Source: VXNE01 sp965217825 (lineage in GTDB: Bacteria > Pseudomonadota > Gammaproteobacteria > Pseudomonadales > Azotimanducaceae). Taken from it: a DNA stretch of 64,000 nucleotides. The notes below the pieces were generated by a model, which was not told where the DNA came from, searched no databases, and was given only the letters and a program-made list of their open reading frames with translations. The stretch is from assembly GCA_965217825.1 (NCBI GenBank), contig OZ244571.1, forward strand, positions 2,480,001-2,544,000, in the 5' to 3' direction. The translations under genes and the position numbers were made by a program. The stretch's first letter is position 1. Each line of letters begins with the position of its first letter. Shown here piece by piece: positions 16,909 to 25,638 of the stretch.

Positions 16909-19146
16909 ATGAGCGAAGCGATCGATTTTCGATATGTGGGAACGCGGCCCGTCAGACCGGACGGTGTGGACAAGGTCACCGGGCGCGCCAACTATGGCGC
17001 GGACTTCAGTCTCCCGGGGATGATCCATGGCCGGATCTTAAGGAGCCCTCATGCCCACGCGCGCATCCTGCGTATCGATACGAGCAAGGCACTCGCGATG
17101 GACGGTGTGTTGGCTGTTGTCACCGGTGATGATTTGCCGGCGCTTGGCGAGGTGCGGGATCCTGATCTCGCCGTCAATGTCATTGCGCGCGATCGCGTGC
17201 TGTATCACGGCCATGCGGTGGCTGCGGTGGCCGCGACATCAACGACCATCGCCGATGGCGCCCTGGAAGCTATCGAAGTGGAATATGAGCCGCTACAGGC
17301 GCTGATGTCGATGGAAGAAGCGATCGCGCCGGATGCACCGCTCATACACGACGACATTTTCACCCAGGGGTTGCCCGAGACGCCGACGGAGCCGTCGAAC
17401 ATACCGCAGAAATACATGCTCACCGGCGGTGACCTCGAGGCCGGTTTCGAAGCAGCCGACCTCATCGTCGAGGGCGAGTATTCGACGCCCACGGTGCATC
17501 AGGGCTACATCGAGCCGCACGCCTGCGTTGCCAACATCAACGAAGAGGGGCGAGCGACAGTATGGTGCTCCACCCAGGGCCATTTCGGCGTACGCGGCTC
17601 CGTGGCCGGGGTGCTGGGAATGGATGTGTCCAGGATCAAGGTCATACCCAGCGAGATCGGTGGGGGATTCGGCGGCAAGCTCACGCTGTACCTGGAGCCG
17701 CTGGCCGTGTTGATGTCACAACGATCCGCGCGCCCCGTGAAGATGGTCATGACCCGCGAGGAGGTGTTCCGCGCCTCGGGTCCGGTGTCGGCCACGCGCT
17801 CGCGTATCAAAATCGGTGCAAAGCGGGACGGCACGTTGACGGCAATGCAGGCGGAGCTGTGGTATGAGGCGGGCGCCTATCGCGGCGGTGGGCCAATGCG
17901 GCCTGGGTGCATGTGCATCTTCGCCGGATATACCTGTCCGAACTTCCTCATCGAGGGCTATACCGTGGTGGTCAACAAGCCCAAGGTCGCCGCTTACCGT
18001 GCGCCGGGTTCGCCGCAGTCCAACTTCGCCGGCGAATCGACGTTGGATGAGCTGGCGCGCCAGCTCGGCGTGGACCCCATCGAGTTGCGTCTGAAGAACG
18101 CCGTTAGCGAGGGCAGCCAGTCCACCTACGGACCGAAGTTCTCCAAGGTCGGCCTGCGGGAATGTCTCGAGGCGGCCAGGCAGCACCCGAACTACGCAGT
18201 AAAGCTGGGTGAGAACGAGGGTCGCGGCGTTGCCGCGGGGTTCTGGTTCAACGGTGGCAACCAATCGTCGGCCGAGGTGCTGGTCAATGAGAACGGCACG
18301 GTGACCGTGGTGGAGGGCAATCCCGACATCGGTGGCTCGCGTGCCTCGATGGCGCTGCAGTGCGCCGAGACCCTGGGCATTCCCTATGAGGATATCCAGG
18401 TAGTCGTGGCCGATACGGAAAGCGTCGGCTTCAGCAATGCCACCGGCGGTAGCCGCACGACGTTCGCTACCGGAATGGCCGTGATCGAGGCGTCGCGCAA
18501 GATCATCGCGGATCTGCGGGCGCGCGCCGCATCCATGTGGGAGTTGGACGTCGATCAGGTCGACTGGATCGACGGTCGCGCGGTGCCGAAACCGGGGGCC
18601 AATGTGGACGTAGAGCCGCTCTCGCTGCGCGAGATTGCGGGTGCCGCGGCGCGAACGGGAGGACCGATCAACGCGACGGCATCCCTCAATGCGCAGGGGC
18701 CGGGACCTGCGTTCGCGGTGAACGTCGCCGACGTCAGGGTCGATCCCGATACCGGCAAAACAGACGTGCTGCGGTTCACGGCCATCCAGGATGCGGGCAA
18801 GGCCGTGCATCCGAGCTACGTCGAAGGACAGATGCAGGGCGGGGCGGCCCAGGGCATCGGCTGGGCATTGAACGAGGAGTACATCTGGGATTCCGAAGGC
18901 AAGTTGGAAAACGCAGGGTTCCTCGACTATCGCGTGCCGGTCGCGTCCGACCTGCCGATGATCGATACGCATATCGTGGAGGTCGCCAATCCCTCGCATC
19001 CGTTCGGTGTTCGGGGATGCGGCGAGACGCCCATCGTTGCGCCGTTAGCCGCTACCGCGAATGCGATTCGAGGTGCAACGGGGGTGCGCGTAGGGGATCT
19101 CCCGATTTCGCCCCCGCGCTTGTTGGCGGCGATATCGGAGGACTGA
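16909..19146 (+). CDS. Xanthine-dehydrogenase-family molybdopterin-binding subunit
   Basis: Protein of 745 aa, full length for the large (MoCo) subunit. Residues 15-130 form the alpha/beta hammerhead domain (DGVDKVTGRANYGADFSLPG). The Mo-pterin region has GGGFGGK at about 251-257 and AYRAPGSPQ at about 362. The C-terminal GCGETPIVAPLAATANAI carries the Glu expected for the active-site base. The enzyme would hydroxylate an aldehyde or N-heterocycle using water, passing electrons to FeS and FAD subunits. Those partners (2Fe-2S small subunit, FAD-binding medium subunit) are not in the flanks, so they must be encoded elsewhere or this is an orphan subunit. It lies divergent from the MFS gene and convergent with the SDR. 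Confidence 0.92.
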   Translation: MSEAIDFRYVGTRPVRPDGVDKVTGRANYGADFSLPGMIHGRILRSPHAHARILRIDTSKALAMDGVLAVVTGDDLPALGEVRDPDLAVNVIARDRVLYHGHAVAAVAATSTTIADGALEAIEVEYEPLQALMSMEEAIAPDAPLIHDDIFTQGLPETPTEPSNIPQKYMLTGGDLEAGFEAADLIVEGEYSTPTVHQGYIEPHACVANINEEGRATVWCSTQGHFGVRGSVAGVLGMDVSRIKVIPSEIGGGFGGKLTLYLEPLAVLMSQRSARPVKMVMTREEVFRASGPVSATRSRIKIGAKRDGTLTAMQAELWYEAGAYRGGGPMRPGCMCIFAGYTCPNFLIEGYTVVVNKPKVAAYRAPGSPQSNFAGESTLDELARQLGVDPIELRLKNAVSEGSQSTYGPKFSKVGLRECLEAARQHPNYAVKLGENEGRGVAAGFWFNGGNQSSAEVLVNENGTVTVVEGNPDIGGSRASMALQCAETLGIPYEDIQVVVADTESVGFSNATGGSRTTFATGMAVIEASRKIIADLRARAASMWELDVDQVDWIDGRAVPKPGANVDVEPLSLREIAGAAARTGGPINATASLNAQGPGPAFAVNVADVRVDPDTGKTDVLRFTAIQDAGKAVHPSYVEGQMQGGAAQGIGWALNEEYIWDSEGKLENAGFLDYRVPVASDLPMIDTHIVEVANPSHPFGVRGCGETPIVAPLAATANAIRGATGVRVGDLPISPPRLLAAISED

Positions 19147-19305
19147 TTACCGCGGATTGACCACCTAGGAGCCTTCAGCCCACTGGATTACAGTGCGCCC
19201 GTGACGCCCAGGGAACTCCGACGTTGCAAGTCCTCCAGCAGTGGTGGCAGTGTTGTTCCATGCAAGGGCGATCCGCTCCGGGAGTTCCTGCGCCTGTGCG
19301 TTCGA

Positions 19306-20262
19306 TCAACCGAGATGCCAGGCCGTGCGCTCGCGCAATTTAGCCAGAAACCCCTCGGTGTAGGCTTCTTCCGGCGTTTCCCGCACCATCTTGTCCAGAA
19401 GGTGGGCATCGTCGCCGACGAGAATGCGCCAGCGCTCCTCGCGGACGCCGTCCAGGATGATCGACGCCGCCTGCTCTGCCGTAGTCGGCGCGCCATCTCG
19501 GAAGCTACGGCCGATCTCGTCCATGATCGCGCGCAGTTGATCGTCGGTGGCCGTGGCGTCGATCCAGCCGAGCGCCGTGAACTGTTTGCGCAGGCGGGCG
19601 AAATCTTCGCTCGTGTAGTCGCCGGCGCGCATGATCCTTCCCGCGTTGATGGCGATGGATGTGCCGATGTGGCCAGGCATCACTACCGATACCTTGACGT
19701 GGGGCGCGTTGTTGGCGAAGTCGGTGATCAGCGCCTCGGTGAAGCCCTTGATCGCGAACTTCGCGGCGCTGTAGGCAGAGTGGGTGCTATGGGGGCCAAG
19801 CGTCGCCCAGAAGCCGTTGACGCTGCTCGTGTTGACCATGTGGGCCTCGGGGCTTGCGACCAGCATGGGCATGAAGGCGCGGGCGCAGTGGTAGACGCCG
19901 AACCAGCAGATGCTGAAGGTGCGCTCCCACTCGTTGCGGTCGCCGTTGACGAAGCTTCCGCCGCCGGCGACACCGGCGTTGTTGAACAGCAGGTCGATGT
20001 GGTCGGTGTCGTGCGCCGACTTGACGGCGTCGCGAAATGCATGGACCTCGTCCTCGACGGCCACGTCGCACCGGTGGGCGCTGACCTCGCACCCCTGGGC
20101 GGCTTCGCGTTCGCACAGCCGCCTGGTTTCCGCGAGATTGTCCTCGAGGATGTCACAGGTGGCGATGCTGCAACCCTCGGCGACAAGTTGCCGGGCGATC
20201 GCTCTTCCCATGCCCGTTCCGCCGCCGGTGATGACCGCGAGCTTGCCTGTGAATTCCTTCAT
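19306..20262 (-). CDS. SDR family NAD(P)-dependent oxidoreductase
   Basis: Protein of 318 aa from ATG 20262 (MKEFTGKLAVITGGGTGMG), preceded by AAGGAGCCACC; the frame continues upstream without protein character. The cofactor motif TGGGTGMG is at 11-18, NNAG (LLFNNAGVAGGG) near 92, the catalytic Ser region SSVNGFWATLG, and YSAAK as the YxxxK pair. It is longer than the classical 250 aa, with a C-terminal extension (EERWRILVGDDAHLLDKM) seen in SDRs that act on bulky or lipid-like alcohols. It probably oxidises a secondary alcohol; substrate unknown. It faces the divergently transcribed aldo/keto reductase gene across about 150 nt. Confidence 0.9.
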   Translation of the reverse strand: MKEFTGKLAVITGGGTGMGRAIARQLVAEGCSIATCDILEDNLAETRRLCEREAAQGCEVSAHRCDVAVEDEVHAFRDAVKSAHDTDHIDLLFNNAGVAGGGSFVNGDRNEWERTFSICWFGVYHCARAFMPMLVASPEAHMVNTSSVNGFWATLGPHSTHSAYSAAKFAIKGFTEALITDFANNAPHVKVSVVMPGHIGTSIAINAGRIMRAGDYTSEDFARLRKQFTALGWIDATATDDQLRAIMDEIGRSFRDGAPTTAEQAASIILDGVREERWRILVGDDAHLLDKMVRETPEEAYTEGFLAKLRERTAWHLG

Positions 20263-20415
20263 GGTGGCTCCTTGCCGGTGCGCTGGTTGTCGCGGCTGAA
20301 GTATAGGGTCGTACGGCCTCGGTCTTCGCGCCGTCGTCTGTAGCGGACTCCTGATGGACGGCCCGAGCCTATAAGGTGAGAATGACGGGTCGACACAAAA
20401 CGGAGGAGGGACATA

Positions 20416-21426
20416 GTGCCTGTAGAAATTCAACTGCTGGGACGTACGGGCGTCAGGGTAAGCAACTTGTGTCTGGGTGCGATGACCTTCGGACGCCGGA
20501 CTGAACCGAAAGATGCGTACGCGATGGTGGATCGGGCCATTGAACGCGGCGTCAACTTCATCGACACCGCCAACGTTTATGGTCGGGGATCGAGCGAGCA
20601 GGTCGTCGGCGAGGCGTTGGCGCGCAATGGCCAACGTGATCGGCTCGTCCTGGCGACGAAGTTTCACGGCTCCATGGACGACAATGATCCGAACAAGCAG
20701 GGCGTATCCCGCAGGCACATCCTCGAGGCGTGCGAAGCAAGCCTGTCCCGGTTGCAGACGGACTACATCGATCTCTACCAGGTCCATCGCCCGCGCCCGG
20801 AAACGGCCATCGACGAGACGTTGCGCGCGCTGGACGACCTGATTCGCGCCGGCAAGGTGCGCTACATCGGGACATCCACCTTCGCCTCGTGGCAGTTCGT
20901 CGAGTCGTTGTGGGTATCGGAGAAGTACGCCCTGAATCGTTTCATCTGCGAGCAGATGCCGTACAACCTGCTCGACCGTCGCGTGGAGCGCGGACTAATC
21001 CCGATGGCGCAGACGTACGGTGTGGCGACCATTCCATGGGGTCCGTTGGCCGGGGGAATGCTGACGGGCAAGTACACGCGCGGCGAGGAGCCGCCTCCGG
21101 GAACGCGCTTCGCCGAGGAGCGTTCCCAGGTGAGCCTGCGCTTCCACCAGGGCATCTTTGACGTTGTCGAGGGGTTGCAGTCGATCGCAAATGATCGGGG
21201 CGTGGCGCTTTCGCAGTTCGCGCTGGCGTGGGTGATGGCGCAGCCCGGGATCACGAGCCCCATCATCGGGCCGCGCACGATGGAACAGCTAGACGACAAC
21301 CTGGACGCCGCCGATTACGCGCTGACCGAGGAGGATTGCCGTGCCGTGGACGCGGTCATTCCGCCGGGTCGGATGGTTTCGCCCTACTACGAGGCCAACT
21401 TCGGTCCGCATCCGTACCGCCTTTGA
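20416..21426 (+). CDS. Aldo/keto reductase
   Basis: Protein of 336 aa starting at GTG 20416 with a strong GGAGGAGGG site 6 nt upstream. The fold is a TIM barrel with family motifs: GAMTFGRRTE, GVNFIDTANVYGRGSSE (catalytic Asp and Tyr), LATKFHG (Lys) and IDLYQVHRP (His). It also has the C-terminal NADPH-binding segment ITSPIIGPRTMEQLDDNL. This is the AKR subgroup resembling voltage-gated-channel beta subunits and plant-type oxidoreductases (YdbC/YajO-like). It would reduce aldehydes or ketones with NADPH. The CoA ligase start follows by 88 nt on the same strand, so an operon is likely. Confidence 0.92.
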   Translation: MPVEIQLLGRTGVRVSNLCLGAMTFGRRTEPKDAYAMVDRAIERGVNFIDTANVYGRGSSEQVVGEALARNGQRDRLVLATKFHGSMDDNDPNKQGVSRRHILEACEASLSRLQTDYIDLYQVHRPRPETAIDETLRALDDLIRAGKVRYIGTSTFASWQFVESLWVSEKYALNRFICEQMPYNLLDRRVERGLIPMAQTYGVATIPWGPLAGGMLTGKYTRGEEPPPGTRFAEERSQVSLRFHQGIFDVVEGLQSIANDRGVALSQFALAWVMAQPGITSPIIGPRTMEQLDDNLDAADYALTEEDCRAVDAVIPPGRMVSPYYEANFGPHPYRL

Positions 21427-21514
21427 TGCTTCGGCACCACTTTGGGCTGGAGCCTTGGGTCGCGCTGAGGACCTGGGATTCGCGGCTCAAGGGGCGCCGC
21501 GTCGGCGGAGAACC

Positions 21515-22999
21515 ATGAACGACAACGTCTATGCGCTATTCGAGACGCGGTTTCGCGCGGACCGGAATGCCGCGTGCGTGCGTTTGCCGGATCGGGACGA
21601 TTGGCTCTACGGCGATCTCGAGGAGCGAGTTTCGCGCGCTGCGGGGGCGTTGGCGGACTTGGACGTCAAGCCGGGGGACCGGGTCGTCACGCAGACGGAG
21701 AAGACGCCGGAAGCTCTCGCGCTCTACCTCGGCTGCCTCAAGATCGGCGCCGTTTACGTTCCCCTGAACACCGCCTACACCGCAACCGAAATCGGGTACT
21801 TCCTGTCGGACGCGGAGCCCGTGCTCTTCGTGTGCGACGAAGCCGCCAAGGGGAAATCTACCGTGCCGACGGCAACACTGGATGCGCGTGGCGGCGGTTC
21901 TTTCGCGGACCGGATGGACACGGCCCAACCTTGGGAACCCACCGTATCGCGGACTGCGGACGACATCGCCGCCATCGTGTACACGTCCGGCACGACGGGC
22001 CGACCCAAGGGGGCCATGCTGACCCATGGAAACCTCTCAAGCAACGCGCGGACGCTTTGCGACGCCTGGGGCTGGAGGTCCGACGACGTGTTGCTGCACG
22101 CGCTGCCCATCTTCCACGTGCACGGGCTGTTCGTCGCCCTGCACTGCGTGTTCGTTGGCGGCGGTTCGATGATCTTTCTGCCGCGATTCGATGCCCACGC
22201 CGTGATCGAACACCTGCCGCGTTCGACGGTAATGATGGGGGTGCCGACGTTTTATACGCGGCTACTCGCGAGTGACGCGTTCACGCGGGATGCCTGCGGG
22301 GGGATGCGCCTCTTCATCTCCGGCTCCGCGCCCCTGGCGGCGCAGACGTTCGCGGCTTTCGAGGCGCGGACGGGGCATCGGATCCTTGAGCGCTATGGCA
22401 TGTCGGAGACGTTGATGAGCACGTCGAACCCCCTCTTCGGCGAGCGCATCGGAGGCACCGTGGGATTCGCCTTGCCCGGGGTCGAAGCGCGCATCGCCGC
22501 CGATAGCAGCGCCTTGGGGGAGGGCGAAGTCGGGGGCATCGAGGTGCGCGGCCCGAACGTCTTTCGGGGCTATTGGCAGATGCCGGACAAGACGGCGGAA
22601 GAATTCACGAGCGACGGCTTCTTTCAAACCGGCGACCTGGGCGTCATGGATGGCGAAGGGCGCGTTTCCATCGTTGGCCGTGCCAAGGACCTGATCATTT
22701 CGGGCGGCTACAACGTCTACCCGAAGGAAGTGGAGACGCTGATCGACGACATGCCGGAAGTGTCGGAGAGCGCCGTGATCGGCGTCCCGCACCCGGACTT
22801 TGGAGAGGGCGTGGTTGCCATCGTCGTGCCGCGCGGCGATCCGGTAGACCTGGCGATGGTCGAGGCGGCCCTGAAGGACAGGCTGGCGCGATTCAAGCAG
22901 CCAAAGCGCGTGCTTTGCGTGGACGACTTGCCGCGCAACGTCATGGGCAAGGTGCAGAAGAACGCATTGCGCGAGCGTTTTGCGAACCTGTTTGCGTAG
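21515..22999 (+). CDS. matB: Malonyl-CoA synthetase-like acyl-CoA ligase (AMP-binding)
   Basis: Protein of 494 aa from ATG 21515 (GGCGGAGAACC upstream). Adenylation motifs: A3 YTSGTTGRPKGAM, A5 ERYGMSETLMSTSNP, A7 FQTGDLGVMDGEGR, and A10 with the catalytic Lys (PRNVMGKVQKNALR). The A5 segment with TSNP plus the following GTVGFALPGVEARI resembles malonate-CoA ligases (MatB) more than long-chain acyl-CoA synthetases, and the length fits. It converts malonate or a methyl-malonate-like diacid, ATP and CoA to the acyl-CoA, AMP and PPi in the cytoplasm. No malonyl-CoA decarboxylase (MatA) is adjacent, so other short carboxylates remain possible. Confidence 0.82.
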   Translation: MNDNVYALFETRFRADRNAACVRLPDRDDWLYGDLEERVSRAAGALADLDVKPGDRVVTQTEKTPEALALYLGCLKIGAVYVPLNTAYTATEIGYFLSDAEPVLFVCDEAAKGKSTVPTATLDARGGGSFADRMDTAQPWEPTVSRTADDIAAIVYTSGTTGRPKGAMLTHGNLSSNARTLCDAWGWRSDDVLLHALPIFHVHGLFVALHCVFVGGGSMIFLPRFDAHAVIEHLPRSTVMMGVPTFYTRLLASDAFTRDACGGMRLFISGSAPLAAQTFAAFEARTGHRILERYGMSETLMSTSNPLFGERIGGTVGFALPGVEARIAADSSALGEGEVGGIEVRGPNVFRGYWQMPDKTAEEFTSDGFFQTGDLGVMDGEGRVSIVGRAKDLIISGGYNVYPKEVETLIDDMPEVSESAVIGVPHPDFGEGVVAIVVPRGDPVDLAMVEAALKDRLARFKQPKRVLCVDDLPRNVMGKVQKNALRERFANLFA

Positions 23000-23106
23000 A
23001 ATGCGCGCGCATCTGGCTGCGGCCTCTCGGCTGCCGGGCCAACAAGGACCGAAGACAACATGCTGCGGGAACGCCGTTGTAGGGCACCGCTCGTGAAGGA
23101 GAATCC

Positions 23107-24387
23107 ATGAAAAGTACCGTGATGTCCGCCATTGCCCTGTTCCTTGCATCGGCGGCCAGCGCTGGCGAGATACCCGTCTCGCAGCCCGAGAGCGTCGGCA
23201 TGTCAGGCGAGGGGCTGGAGCGACTCGCGGCCGCGACGCAGGAATTCATCGATGAAGGCAAGCTCGCCGGCGTGCTGACGATGGTCGGGCGCGAAGGCAG
23301 GATCGTGCATGTATCCGCCGTGGGCCAGCGTGGCGTGGATGATGATCGGCCGCTTACCGAGGACGCGCTGTTCCGCATCTATTCCATGTCCAAGCCGATC
23401 ACGGCGGTCGCAGCGATGATGCTGTACGAGGAAGGCCCCTTCCAACTGGATGATCCCGTCGCGAAGTTCCTACCCGAACTCAAGGAACTTGAGGTGCTCG
23501 GCGAGGACGGGAAGCGTGTGCCCATGAAGAAGATCATGACCATGCAGCACCTGCTGACGCATACGGCGGGGTTTTCCTACGGCTTCGATCCCAACGATCC
23601 GGTGGACAGGCTCTATAACGAGGTCAATCCGCTCGGCGCCGCCGACCTGGATGGCTTCATCGAGCGCCTGGCGACGCTGCCGCTCAAATTCGAGCCCGGC
23701 GCACGGTGGCACTACAGCGTTGCCTCGGACGTGGTCGGCGCGGTTGTCGAGCGTATCAGTGGCCAGTCGCTCGATGTCTTCCTGCGCGAACGGCTATTCC
23801 GCCCGCTCGACATGCGTGACACGTTTTTCAACGTTCCCGAGGACAAGATACCCCGGCTGCTGCCCAACCATATCTGGGACGGACAGGAGCGCAAGCTCGT
23901 TGCGTTCGACGGCAAGGGGAAAGGTAAAAGGGCCAAAACCATGTATTCGGGCGGCGGCGGACTCATTTCGACGTCGCGCGACTACATGCGGTTCGCCGAG
24001 ATGCTCCGCAATGGAGGCGAACTGGACGGCGTACGCATCCTGCATCCCGAGACTGTGAATCTCATGGTCGTGAACCACCTGCCCGCCGCGCTTTCTGGCG
24101 CGGGGGAGGGCGAACGGCCGGTCGATAAGGGCGAGAAGCGCAAGGTCGGTCATGGCTTCGGTTTCGGTCTTGGCTTCGGTCTGGTTACCGAACTGGGAGA
24201 AGGGGCCGTCGGCTCCGTGGGCGAGTACTCCTGGGGCGGCGCTGCCGGCACAGTATTCTGGGTCGATCCGGTGGAGGAGATCATCGTCGTTGGGATGATC
24301 CAACTCATGGGATCGCCGTGGCCGTTGCGGGAGAAGCTCAAGGTGTTGACCTACGAGGCAATCACGGAGCGCGCGGCCTCCGGATAG
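23107..24387 (+). CDS. Exported serine hydrolase of the beta-lactamase/esterase class C family
   Basis: Protein of 426 aa with a clear signal peptide (MKSTVMSAIALFLASAASAG). The catalytic Ser-x-x-Lys is SMSK at about residue 97, and a Tyr-containing second motif (HYSVASDVVG) follows. Near the C-terminus GGAAGTVFWVDP replaces the KTG box, as in family VIII carboxylesterases (EstB-like). GGAGGAATCC-type spacing before the ATG (AAGGAGAATCC) supports the start. It probably hydrolyses esters or amides in the periplasm. Its last 50 codons recur as a broken copy at 28231-28382. Confidence 0.9.
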   Translation: MKSTVMSAIALFLASAASAGEIPVSQPESVGMSGEGLERLAAATQEFIDEGKLAGVLTMVGREGRIVHVSAVGQRGVDDDRPLTEDALFRIYSMSKPITAVAAMMLYEEGPFQLDDPVAKFLPELKELEVLGEDGKRVPMKKIMTMQHLLTHTAGFSYGFDPNDPVDRLYNEVNPLGAADLDGFIERLATLPLKFEPGARWHYSVASDVVGAVVERISGQSLDVFLRERLFRPLDMRDTFFNVPEDKIPRLLPNHIWDGQERKLVAFDGKGKGKRAKTMYSGGGGLISTSRDYMRFAEMLRNGGELDGVRILHPETVNLMVVNHLPAALSGAGEGERPVDKGEKRKVGHGFGFGLGFGLVTELGEGAVGSVGEYSWGGAAGTVFWVDPVEEIIVVGMIQLMGSPWPLREKLKVLTYEAITERAASG

Positions 24388-24407
24388 CGGTAACTGGCGG
24401 GTGCGCT

Positions 24408-24555
24408 TTACCCCCAGTTCGGCATGACCTTCCGCGCGAACAGGTCGAGCGAGTCGTGAATCTGTTCCGGCGTGTGAATACCCGCCGGAATCAGCAGGAA
24501 GGCTTCGTCGATGGGAACCGCCTTCGAGATGCGCTTGTTGAGCGTGTCGGGAGAA
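24408..24555 (-). pseudogene. 3' remnant of an LLM-class oxidoreductase gene
   Basis: On the minus strand this piece encodes the last ~48 residues of an LLM protein ending MPNWG and aligns with the 3' end of the intact gene at 28387-29511 at about 88-90% nucleotide identity by eye, with a 9-nt deletion. The homology stops abruptly near 24555, where the glycosyltransferase 3' end begins. It is therefore a truncated second copy, convergent with the intact hydrolase upstream. Confidence 0.8.
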
Positions 24556-24569
24556 CCTGCGATCACCGA

Positions 24570-25634
24570 TCAGTCTGCGTCGCGCCGCCGGTGGCCAGGC
24601 GACTCGTCCGAGGGGGCGGCACGGAAGGTAAGGACTCTCTGAATCGTGAAGTTGATCGGGTACATGAGAATGTCTACGGGAATTTTGGAGTACGCCGGAG
24701 CTATGCCGAGCAGGGACTCGGCCATGCCTACCACGTGCGCGGTGACGAAGGCCATGCCGAATACCTGCATTAGGTAGAGGAGGAACTGGCGTGCTCCGCG
24801 GGAACGGGAGCGGAAGGCAAAGTGCTTGACAAGCAGAAAGTTGATCAGCAGTGAAGACAGCCTGCCGACGTACACGCTCGTCAGAATATGGCCTGAGAGC
24901 GTCAGTGCCACAAGATACACGGCAAAGTCCACGACAACCGAGGCGGTGCCTGCCAGCATGTGGCGCAGGAGGACCCAATATATCCGCAGGGAGTCTAGGA
25001 TGGGGTGAAAATGGGAGCCTTGGTTGGCGTTCAGATAGACGGTTTGTATGGGGACTTCCTCAAAGGCGAAGTCGGACTGCTTCATCGCACATAGCATTTC
25101 CGTCTCGAACTCGTATCGATTGAACGGAATCTCGAGGAGAGCGGGCAATGCACTCGTCGGGATACCCCGCAGGCCGGTTTGCGTATCAGAGATGCGGATG
25201 CCGGTGAAGACGCGCATGACCCATTGGGTGAGCAGGTTGCCGAGGCGGCTCCTCAAGGGAATCCCGCCCGTGAAACTGCGCACCCCGAGGGCAAGTGATT
25301 CGGGCTGTTCGCGCAGGCGCTGGGCTATGCGGAACACGTCCAGGGGCAGGTGCTGCCCATCGGCGTCGAGGGTCAACACGCCGATGCTGTCGGGATACTG
25401 ATCGAGCGCTTGTCGAAAGGCCGTTTTCAAGGCCGCACCCTTGCCCCGGTTGGTGTCGTGGGTGAGCAGGGTGACACCCTCGGTTGCGATGAGCCGTTCA
25501 AACTGAAGCCCGCTGTCACTTCCGTCGTTCACAACCACAAGTGGAAAGTGGCCGCGTAGCTCCTCGACGAGCCGCAACAGGGTCTCGTCAGGATTGTAGG
25601 CGGGGATGACTCCCAGGATGTCCGGGTAGGTCAT
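24570..25634 (-). CDS. GT2 glycosyltransferase fused to a GtrA-like membrane domain
   Basis: Protein of 354 aa. Residues 1-215 are a family 2 glycosyltransferase of the DPM1/polyprenyl-phosphate type: IPAYNPDETL, VVVNDGSDSG, NRGKGAALKTAF, and the metal-binding LTLDADGQH. Residues 225-340 contain four hydrophobic helices of a GtrA-like domain (LAGTASVVVDFAVYLVAL, GRLSSLLINFLLVKHFAF). The enzyme would transfer a sugar from a nucleotide donor to a polyprenyl phosphate, and the GtrA part could flip or anchor it. It is 4 nt downstream of the STT3-like gene and almost certainly in its operon, giving a lipid-linked sugar supplier next to a transferase. Confidence 0.92.
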   Translation of the reverse strand: MTYPDILGVIPAYNPDETLLRLVEELRGHFPLVVVNDGSDSGLQFERLIATEGVTLLTHDTNRGKGAALKTAFRQALDQYPDSIGVLTLDADGQHLPLDVFRIAQRLREQPESLALGVRSFTGGIPLRSRLGNLLTQWVMRVFTGIRISDTQTGLRGIPTSALPALLEIPFNRYEFETEMLCAMKQSDFAFEEVPIQTVYLNANQGSHFHPILDSLRIYWVLLRHMLAGTASVVVDFAVYLVALTLSGHILTSVYVGRLSSLLINFLLVKHFAFRSRSRGARQFLLYLMQVFGMAFVTAHVVGMAESLLGIAPAYSKIPVDILMYPINFTIQRVLTFRAAPSDESPGHRRRDAD

Positions 25635-25638
25635 GGGT

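Noticed and set aside
16671..16991. Minus-strand frame of 106 codons overlapping the start of the molybdopterin dehydrogenase gene
   Set aside because: No family signature and overlaps a well supported gene.
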